Below, piece after piece: positions 26,326-32,951 of a stretch of 32,951 nucleotides of DNA. Each line of letters begins with the position of its first letter. The stretch's first letter is position 1. A model generated the notes under the pieces. It was not told the origin of the DNA, did no database searches, and saw only the letters and a program-made list of their open reading frames with translations. The DNA lies in the NCBI GenBank assembly GCA_016882415.1, contig VGQL01000013.1:1-32951 (forward strand), in the 5' to 3' direction. The DNA is from Cyanobacteria bacterium M_DeepCast_200m_mx_001. GTDB taxonomy: Bacteria > Cyanobacteriota > Cyanobacteriia > PCC-6307 > Cyanobiaceae. The translations under genes were made by a program, and so were the position numbers.

Positions 26326-26610
26326 ATGCCCCACCGCAGCCACAAAGTTGCTGCACACCTGCCTGGGGCCATGGCCTGCGGTTACTGCGGTTCTCGCCTG
26401 ATCAGCAAGGGCAGCCAGGGGCTGGAGTGCTGCGGCTGCGGCAGGCCCATGGTCCACAGCCGGCTGGTGCCGAGCCAGCGACTCTCCTGGCGGCAGCAGC
26501 TGCTGGCGCTGTTGATCTGCCTCTGCTCTTTGCCCCTAGTGGGGGCCATCGCCGCCACCGATCAGCTGCGCACCGCCAGTGGCATTCCCACCGAGGAGCC
26601 AGCCCGTTAA
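26326..26610 (+). CDS. Small membrane protein with Cys-rich zinc-ribbon-like N-terminus
   Basis: ACGYCGSRLISKGSQGLECCGCGRPMVHSRLV... then a hydrophobic segment LLALLICLCSLPLVGAIAA. Confidence 0.65.
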   Translation: MPHRSHKVAAHLPGAMACGYCGSRLISKGSQGLECCGCGRPMVHSRLVPSQRLSWRQQLLALLICLCSLPLVGAIAATDQLRTASGIPTEEPAR

Positions 26611-29369
26611 CTGTGGGCGTCGCCGCGGCGGCGCCACAGCCGCCACAGCTTTTCCAGCTCCAGATAAAGGAAGAACAGCAGGCTGAAGCCCACACAGATC
26701 AGCAGGTCGTGGCCGCTCAGAGGCGTGGTGCCGAAGAACCGCGACAGCCCTGGCACATAGAGCAGCAGCAGCTGCAGGCCGGAGGTGAGCAGCACCGCCC
26801 ACAGCAGCCAGGGGTTGGAGAAGGGGGCCACCTGGATCAGCGGAAGATCGCTGCGGGCTGAGAGGGCATGGCCCATCTGGGCCAGGCAGAGGGTGGTGAA
26901 CACCATGGTTTCCCAGGGGGCGTCGTGCCAGGCGGCATAGAGCATCAGGGCGATCACGATCACCGCGAACACCACGCCGATGCGCAGGATGTAGCGGCCG
27001 ATGCCCCGGGCGAAGATCGATTCACCGGGTTCCGCCGGGGCCTTCTGCATCAGCCCGTCTTCCCCGGGCTCCAGGGCCAGGGCCAGGGCGGGCACCCCAT
27101 CGGTGACCAGGTTCATCCACAGGATCTGCAGCGGGGTAAGTGGCACCCCCACCAGTCCCAGTAGTGGCGCCGAGGCGATGGTGATCAGCTCGCCCACATT
27201 GCTGCCCAGGATGTATTTCACGAAGCGGCGGATGTTGGCGTACACCAACCGCCCCTCCTCCACGGCGTTCACGATCGTGGCGAAGTTGTCGTCCAGCAGC
27301 ACCATGTCGGCGGCCTCCTTGCTCACCTCCGTGCCGGTGATGCCCATGGCCACGCCGATGTGGGCCTGCTTGAGGGCGGGGGCGTCGTTGACGCCATCGC
27401 CGGTCATGGCCACCACCTGGCCGTTGGCCTGCAGGGCCTTCACGATGCGCAGCTTCTGCTCGGGTGGCACCCGGGCGTAGATGCTGCAGCGGGCCACCAC
27501 CTGCCGCAGCTGGCCGTCATCACAGCGCTCCAGTTCCCGCCCCAGCACCACCTCCCCATCCGCCGGTGCCAGGCCGATGGCGGCGCCGATGGCGCGGGCG
27601 GTGAGCGGGTGGTCGCCGGTGATCATCACCGGCCGGATCCCGGCGCCGCGGCAGGTGGCCACCGCCGTGGCCACCTCGGGCCGGGCGGGATCCAGCTGGG
27701 CCATCAGCCCCAGCAGCACCTGGTCGTCGAGGTCGTGGTCGGGGCTGGGGTGGTGCGGCGCGCAGGCGAAGGCCAGCACCCGCAGGCCGGAGGCCGCCAG
27801 GTTGCGGGCCTGCTCCAGCCACCACTGGCGCTGCTCCTCGGCCAGGGTCACCACGCCGCTGCCATCGATCCAGCGGTCGCACAGGCCGATGATCACCTCA
27901 GGGGCACCCTTGCTGATCAGCAGCCGGCCTGAGCTGGTGGCGCAGCCCCCGAGCGGATCCTGCAGCTCGCACTGGGGATCGTCGATCCACACGGCCATCA
28001 GCTGCCGCTCGGAGCTGAAGGGGATTTCGGCCACCCGGCGGTAGCGGCTGCGCAAGGCAAAGCCATCGATGCCCGCCTTGGCGGCCACCACCACCAGGGC
28101 CCCCTCGGTGGGGTCGCCGAGGATGTCCCAGCTGCCATCGGCCTGGGTTTTGAGTTCGGCGTCGCTGCAGAGCACCCCCGCCTGCAGCAGCAGGGTGCGG
28201 GCCCCGGCGTAGGCGCCTGCCCTGGCGCCGGCCGGCGGCTCCAGGGTGCTGGGGTTGAGGCTGCCCGTGGGCTCGTAGCCCTGGCCGCCCACGGCAACCA
28301 GCTCGGTGCCCACCCGCAGCTCCTGCACCACCTGGCGGTTCTGGGTGAGGGTGCCGGTTTTGTCGGAGCAGATCACCGTGACCGACCCCAGACCCTCCAC
28401 CGCCGGCAATCGCCGGATCAGGGCGGCGCGGCGCACCATGCGCTGGGTGCCGATGGCGAGGGTCACCGTGATCACCGCCGGCAGGCCCTCCGGCACGATC
28501 GCCACCGCCATCGACAGCGACACCTCCAGCAGGTTGAGCAGGGGCTGGCCCAGCAGCCAGCCCAGCACCACCACCACCGCCACCAGGGCCAGGGCGCTGC
28601 CCACCAGCACCTTGGCCAGGCCATCGAGCCGCTCCTGCAGCGGCGTGCTCTCGCCACCCGCGGTGTTGATCAGCTCGGCGATCTGCCCCAGTTCGGTGGC
28701 CATGCCGGTGGCGGTCACCACCGCCAGGCCCCGGCCCCGCACCACCTCGGTGCCCTGGAACAGGCAGTTTTGCCGCTCCAGCACGGGGGTGTCGGCTTCC
28801 AGCAGCAGGTCTGCTTGCTTGAACACCGCCTCCGCTTCGCCGGTGAGGGCGGCTTCGCGCACCCCCAGCTCGGCCACCTCCAGCAGGCGTGCATCGGCGG
28901 GCACGCGGTCGCCCGCCTCCAGGCGGATCAGGTCGCCCGGCACCAGCAGCTCACTGGAGAGGCGTTGCCACTCGCCATCGCGGCGCACCTGTACCAGGGG
29001 CTGGGCCATGTCCCGCAGGGCCAGCAGCGCCTGTTGGGCCTTGCTTTCCTGCAGGTAGCCCAGCAGGCCGTTGAGGATCACGATCACCAGGATGGCGATG
29101 GCATCCTTCGGGAATTCCTGCTGGTGGATCGACACCGCGGCGGACACCGCCGCCACCGCCAGCAGCATGATCAGCATCACGTTGCTGAATTGATCCCAGA
29201 GGATCTCCAGGGCGCTGCGGCCGGCGCTCAGCTCCAGTTTGTTGGGGCCAATGTCTGCCAGGCGTCGGGCGGAGGCCGCCGTGCTCAGCCCCTGATCGCT
29301 GCCCTCGAGCCGTTGCAGGCACTCCGGGCCAGAGAGGCTGTGCCAGGCGGTTTGTTGCAATCGCGACAC
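26607..29369 (-). CDS. P-type cation-transporting ATPase, P2A/PacL-like (calcium pump family)
   Basis: 920 aa; ALTGEAEAVFK, VICSDKTGTLTQN, VAMTGDGVNDAPALKQAHIGVAMG, cation ATPase N- and C-terminal regions. Confidence 0.95.
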   Translation of the reverse strand: MSRLQQTAWHSLSGPECLQRLEGSDQGLSTAASARRLADIGPNKLELSAGRSALEILWDQFSNVMLIMLLAVAAVSAAVSIHQQEFPKDAIAILVIVILNGLLGYLQESKAQQALLALRDMAQPLVQVRRDGEWQRLSSELLVPGDLIRLEAGDRVPADARLLEVAELGVREAALTGEAEAVFKQADLLLEADTPVLERQNCLFQGTEVVRGRGLAVVTATGMATELGQIAELINTAGGESTPLQERLDGLAKVLVGSALALVAVVVVLGWLLGQPLLNLLEVSLSMAVAIVPEGLPAVITVTLAIGTQRMVRRAALIRRLPAVEGLGSVTVICSDKTGTLTQNRQVVQELRVGTELVAVGGQGYEPTGSLNPSTLEPPAGARAGAYAGARTLLLQAGVLCSDAELKTQADGSWDILGDPTEGALVVVAAKAGIDGFALRSRYRRVAEIPFSSERQLMAVWIDDPQCELQDPLGGCATSSGRLLISKGAPEVIIGLCDRWIDGSGVVTLAEEQRQWWLEQARNLAASGLRVLAFACAPHHPSPDHDLDDQVLLGLMAQLDPARPEVATAVATCRGAGIRPVMITGDHPLTARAIGAAIGLAPADGEVVLGRELERCDDGQLRQVVARCSIYARVPPEQKLRIVKALQANGQVVAMTGDGVNDAPALKQAHIGVAMGITGTEVSKEAADMVLLDDNFATIVNAVEEGRLVYANIRRFVKYILGSNVGELITIASAPLLGLVGVPLTPLQILWMNLVTDGVPALALALEPGEDGLMQKAPAEPGESIFARGIGRYILRIGVVFAVIVIALMLYAAWHDAPWETMVFTTLCLAQMGHALSARSDLPLIQVAPFSNPWLLWAVLLTSGLQLLLLYVPGLSRFFGTTPLSGHDLLICVGFSLLFFLYLELEKLWRLWRRRGDAHS

Positions 29370-29463
29370 AAGCGCAGTCCGGTTTTCACCTGTTCTGATT
29401 CAAGAGCAGCCTGTTGGGAGTGGCGTTTCTGCGGTTGCGCTCGGGAACAATCGATCGGTTGAG

Positions 29464-29477
29464 GTAGTCGTTGATAC
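29464..29477 (+). promoter_or_regulatory. Perfect NtcA-box consensus GTA-N8-TAC upstream of amtB-glnK
   Basis: GTAgtcgttgaTAC read directly 62 nt before the proposed amtB start; no obvious TAN3T -10 at the usual spacing. Confidence 0.5.
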
Positions 29478-29539
29478 ATCTGCGGCTGATGGCTGCAGGG
29501 AGTGTCCCCTCGCGAACGTTGAAGAGGTCTCTCCCTTCC

Positions 29540-30991
29540 ATGGTTCATGTCCCCTTGGCCGGCGGTGGTCCCACCCCCCTGGCCGTCTTTGATCGATTCC
29601 GCACCAAGGCCCTGGCCAAGGTTCAGGAGCCCGAGCTGAAGCGCTATGCGGTGATGCTGCTGGCCTTCGGCGCTGGCCTGCTGCCTCTGATGGCCGGCTC
29701 CGCCCGGGCCGCCCTGGCCAAGGTGCCCACCGACGGTGCCGACACCCTGCTGATGCTGATGGGTTCAGCCCTGGTGCTGCTGATGACCCCCGGCCTGGCG
29801 TTCTTCTACGGCGGCTTCACCCGCGCCAAGAACGTGCTCAACACCATGATGATGAGCTTCTTCCTGATGGGGCTCATCGGTGTTCTCTGGGTGGTGGTGG
29901 GTTACTCCCTCGCCTTCGACACCGGCTTCAAGAGCCCCTTCATCGGTGGCCTCGGCCAGATGTGGCTCAACGGCGTGGGCGGTGAGCTGGGGGATGCCCC
30001 GCTGGCCGATGGCTTCGCCATCTCCGCCTCCTCCTTCGCCCTGTTCCAGGGCATGTTCGCGATCATCACCCCGGCCCTGATCTCCGGCGCCCTGGTGGAG
30101 CGCATCAACTTCAAGGCCTGGTTCTGGTTCTCTCTGCTCTGGAGCCTGTTCATTTACTGCCCGATGGCCAAGATGGTCTGGGGCGGTGGTTACCTGGGCC
30201 CCTTCGGTGAAATCGGCGCCATCGACTTCGCCGGTGGCACCGTGGTGCACATCGCCGCCGGTGTGGGTGCCCTGGTGGCCACGGCCATCGTGGGTCCCCG
30301 CAGTGGCTTCCCGGATAGCCGGCGCCCCCCCCACAACGTGCCATTCATCCTGCTGGGTGCCGGCCTGCTGTGGTTTGGCTGGTTTGGCTTCAACGGCGCC
30401 AGCTACTTCGCCGCCAAGGGCGCTGGCTTCTCCTTCCTCACCACCACGCTGTCCGCTTCGGCGGCCCTGCTCACCTGGTGCCTGATCGAGTGGTTCCGTG
30501 ATGGCAAGCCCACCGCCGTGGGTGCCGCCACCGGCGCCGTGGCGGGCCTGGTGGGGATCACCCCCGCCGCCGGTTTCGTGTACATGCCTCAGGCGCTGAT
30601 CATCGGCGTGGCCACGGCTTCCGCCTGCTACATCGCCGTGCAGGTGAAGGCTGCCATCCAGTTCGATGATTCCCTCGATGCCTATGCCGTGCACGGCGTG
30701 GGTGGCACCGTGGGGGCCCTGCTCACCGGTGCCCTGGCCGCTCCGGCCCTGGTGCCCGCCGATTACTTCCCCAAATCGGCTGAGATCCTGGCCGCCGGTG
30801 GCAATGGTGCCCTGTTCGTGGCCCACGTGAAGGCCGTGCTGATCAGCTACGGCTTCGTGGGTGTCGGCACGGCCGTGATCCTCTGGATCGTGGGCGCCGT
30901 GGTGGGCCTGCGGGCCACCCCGGAGGAGGAAGAGCGCGGGATGGACTTCGTCGCCCACGGCGAAGAGGCCTACGACCCGATGACCTACTGA
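29540..30991 (+). CDS. amtB: Second ammonium transporter, AmtB-type
   Basis: DTLLMLMGSALVLLMTPGLAFFYGGFTRAKNVLNTMMMSFF...AIDFAGGTVVHIAAGVGALVATAIVGPR...; start could be further upstream. Confidence 0.94.
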   Translation: MVHVPLAGGGPTPLAVFDRFRTKALAKVQEPELKRYAVMLLAFGAGLLPLMAGSARAALAKVPTDGADTLLMLMGSALVLLMTPGLAFFYGGFTRAKNVLNTMMMSFFLMGLIGVLWVVVGYSLAFDTGFKSPFIGGLGQMWLNGVGGELGDAPLADGFAISASSFALFQGMFAIITPALISGALVERINFKAWFWFSLLWSLFIYCPMAKMVWGGGYLGPFGEIGAIDFAGGTVVHIAAGVGALVATAIVGPRSGFPDSRRPPHNVPFILLGAGLLWFGWFGFNGASYFAAKGAGFSFLTTTLSASAALLTWCLIEWFRDGKPTAVGAATGAVAGLVGITPAAGFVYMPQALIIGVATASACYIAVQVKAAIQFDDSLDAYAVHGVGGTVGALLTGALAAPALVPADYFPKSAEILAAGGNGALFVAHVKAVLISYGFVGVGTAVILWIVGAVVGLRATPEEEERGMDFVAHGEEAYDPMTY

Positions 30992-31003
30992 TAGGGCCCT
31001 GCC

Positions 31004-31342
31004 ATGAAACAGATCACAGCAGTGGTGCGTCCCGGCAAGGTGGACGCCGTCAAGACGGCCCTCGTGGCCATCGACGTGGTGGGCATGACCATCAACGATG
31101 TGCGCGGTTTCGGCCGCCAGAAGGGGCAAGTGGAGATCTACCGGGGCAATGAGTTCACGGTGGATTTCCTCTCCAAGATGCGGATCACCGCCGTCGTCTC
31201 CGACGACAAGGTGGAAGCCGCCATCGCCGCCATTACCGAGGCCGCCCGCACCGGCGAGATCGGTGACGGCAAGATCTTCATCACCCCCGTGGATGAAGTG
31301 GTGCGGATCCGCACCGGCGACCGCGGCAACGCGGCCCTCTGA
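31004..31342 (+). CDS. glnK: PII-family nitrogen regulatory protein (GlnK/GlnB-like)
   Basis: MKQITAVVRPGKVDAVKTALVAIDVVGMTINDVRGFGRQKGQVEIYRGNEFTVDFLSKMRI...TGEIGDGKIFITPVDEVVRIRTGDRGNAAL; 12 nt after amtB. Confidence 0.95.
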   Translation: MKQITAVVRPGKVDAVKTALVAIDVVGMTINDVRGFGRQKGQVEIYRGNEFTVDFLSKMRITAVVSDDKVEAAIAAITEAARTGEIGDGKIFITPVDEVVRIRTGDRGNAAL

Positions 31343-31363
31343 GGCCCGCTGCCGGAGATGTCC

Positions 31364-32725
31364 TCAACCCCCGGCGTTCGCGCCGGGGGTTTTTTCTTGA
31401 CGTTGCAGCCGCCGCTCCAGCAGCAGCAGCCCCACCACCGTGGTGCTGCTCACCATCAGCACCAGGGCGGAGAACTGCACCGCCGTGATCACCCCCGCCG
31501 CCAGGGCGGTGCTGGCGAACACCAGCCCGGGCAGGCCCCGGGGCATCAGGCCGTAGATCACCTGCCAGCGGTCGATGCCGGCGCGGCGGTCGGCGGCGCT
31601 CACCCCCAGGCCGCAGAGCAGCTTCGAGGCCACCGCCAGCAGCAGCAACAGCAGAGCCAGTCCCCAGGCCTGGCTCTGCAGCAGCGTGCCCGCCTGAATG
31701 CGCATGCCCACGCTGATGAAATAGAGGGGCAGGAACACCTCCGAGAGCAGCGTCAGCAATCCCCCCAGCCGCTGTGGCTCCGGGTGGAGGCGGTTGAGCA
31801 ACACCCCGCCCCACAGGGCCCCCAGCAGCGCGGTGAGGCCGCTCACCTCCCCCACCCAGGCGCAGCCGATCAGCAGGATCAGCACCGCCAGGGGGCTCTC
31901 CGGTGCTGCACCGCCGCGCTGCCGCCAGTGGTTGGCCGCCAGCAGGCTCAGGGCCGCCGCCGCTAGCCCCAGGGCCATGCCTCCCCAGCCCGGGCCGTTG
32001 TTCCAGTTGCTGCCCCCCAGGGCCACCGAGAGGCTGAGCAGGCCGATGGCGGGGAGGTCGTCGAGCACCGACACCCCCACCAGCAGCCGGCCGGAGGGGG
32101 TGCGCAGGGCCCCCCGCTGGGCCAGCAGCCGCAGGGTGACCCCCGTGCCGGTGGCCGCCACGCAGGCCAGGCAGAGCAGGGCCGTGGCCGGTGCCATGCC
32201 GAACAGCGCCACCAGGGGCCCGTAGCCCAGCAGCGGCGCCAGGCAGCTGAGGGCCACCAGCCGCAGGATCGTGCCGCGCCGGGAGGCCAGCAGATCGCCG
32301 CGCACCTCCAGGCCCACCTGGAAAAACAGCGTCAGCACCCCCAGTTCGGTGAGGCCGCTCACCGGCTGGATGGCGCTGAAGGGCAGCAGCGTGTTGCCCA
32401 GCAGGAAGCCGATCACCAGCTCCACCACGATGGCCGGCACCGCCCAGCGGGCCAGCTGGCCGGCGCTGAGCCGCGCCAGGGCCAATCCCACCAGCAGGAT
32501 CAGCAGGGTGGTGAGCACGGTGGGGGATTGCAGGGAGCTCTCTCCTGGCGGTGTGGGGTTTAGGGCTCGGAATGCGACGCGTCTGCCGGTGCAGCGGCGG
32601 GCTCCATCCGGTCCCCCAGGGCCCTGCAGGCGCCGATCGGGTCCACGTCCAATGCCCCATCGGCGCGGGCAGCCTGAGTCGCCAAGGCAGCGGGGTGCAA
32701 CGGCATCGGCAGAAGCCCGGTTCAA
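31364..32725 (-). CDS. CPA2/KefB-like Na+(K+)/H+ antiporter membrane protein
   Basis: LARLSAGQLARWAVPAIVVELVIGFLLGNTLLPF...LTELGVLTLFFQVGLEVRGDLL...; monovalent cation:proton antiporter-2-like. Start uncertain. Confidence 0.85.
   Translation of the reverse strand: MNRASADAVAPRCLGDSGCPRRWGIGRGPDRRLQGPGGPDGARRCTGRRVAFRALNPTPPGESSLQSPTVLTTLLILLVGLALARLSAGQLARWAVPAIVVELVIGFLLGNTLLPFSAIQPVSGLTELGVLTLFFQVGLEVRGDLLASRRGTILRLVALSCLAPLLGYGPLVALFGMAPATALLCLACVAATGTGVTLRLLAQRGALRTPSGRLLVGVSVLDDLPAIGLLSLSVALGGSNWNNGPGWGGMALGLAAAALSLLAANHWRQRGGAAPESPLAVLILLIGCAWVGEVSGLTALLGALWGGVLLNRLHPEPQRLGGLLTLLSEVFLPLYFISVGMRIQAGTLLQSQAWGLALLLLLLAVASKLLCGLGVSAADRRAGIDRWQVIYGLMPRGLPGLVFASTALAAGVITAVQFSALVLMVSSTTVVGLLLLERRLQRQEKTPGANAGG
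31368..31395 (+). terminator. Rho-independent terminator after the PII gene
   Basis: CCCCCGGCG-ttcg-CGCCGGGGG-TTTTTT. Confidence 0.93.
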
Positions 32726-32902
32726 CCCACCACGCTAGGGAGTTCCTCTGGCTGCGGAAAGCGTTGTGCAGCGGGGGTCTGCCCTGATCCGATGCGTTCC
32801 CTGTTGGTCGCCCCCCGCCATGATCGTCTTGGCGCTGGAGTCGCCAACCTTGGGCTCTGATCTTTGATCATGGGCTGACCTTGCGGCCCCTCCGCCCGCC
32901 TG

Positions 32903-32951
32903 ATGCTGCCCTTCCACTGGCTCACCCAGACCATCGCCTTCGGCCTGGGGA
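32903..32951 (+). CDS. Partial N-terminus of an ORF running off the right edge
   Basis: ATG at 32903: MLPFHWLTQTIAFGLG..., open to edge; too short to identify. Confidence 0.25.
   Translation, partial: MLPFHWLTQTIAFGLG

Noticed and set aside
29765-31129. 454-aa Gly/His-rich minus-strand ORF
   Set aside because: Antisense to amtB and the PII gene, same artefact.
1-32951. Search for tRNA, rRNA, transposases, prophage or CRISPR features
   Set aside because: None recognised by eye; a structural RNA scan would be needed to exclude small ncRNAs.

Overview
This window is a cyanobacterial chromosomal segment that looks like an alpha-cyanobacterium (Cyanobium/marine Synechococcus-like). Most of the first 19 kb is a CO2-concentrating-mechanism (CCM) island. 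On the minus strand it carries a Na+/HCO3- transporter pair (sbtA-sbtB), then an alpha-carboxysome operon (csoS1-cbbL-cbbS-csoS2-csoSCA-csoS4A-csoS4B and a gene cut by the left edge, probably csoS1E). Next come rdgB/HAM1 (+), csoS1D (-), small conserved-looking hypotheticals and a frame-disrupted APC-type permease. An NDH-1 CO2-uptake cluster (ndhF-ndhD-CO2 hydration protein-fasciclin/CupS-like) follows. The second half holds bioA, a group-2-like sigma factor, a CaCA cation exchanger, a DUF4278-type repeat protein, two distinct ammonium transporters (the second paired with a PII protein lacking both T-loop modification residues), a PacL-like P-type ATPase and a CPA2 antiporter. The points most worth a second look are: hairpins in the cbbL-cbbS and cbbS-csoS2 gaps; a CsoS2 middle repeat that lost both cysteines together; the G7 frame break in the permease; the F-D-Chp-fasciclin gene order; the divergent PII and a perfect NtcA-box match upstream of its amt gene; and an unlisted 53-aa ORF coupled by TGATG. 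I saw no tRNA, rRNA, CRISPR array or transposase. I did not identify a wholly novel system. All family names come from reading protein sequence, with no database search.
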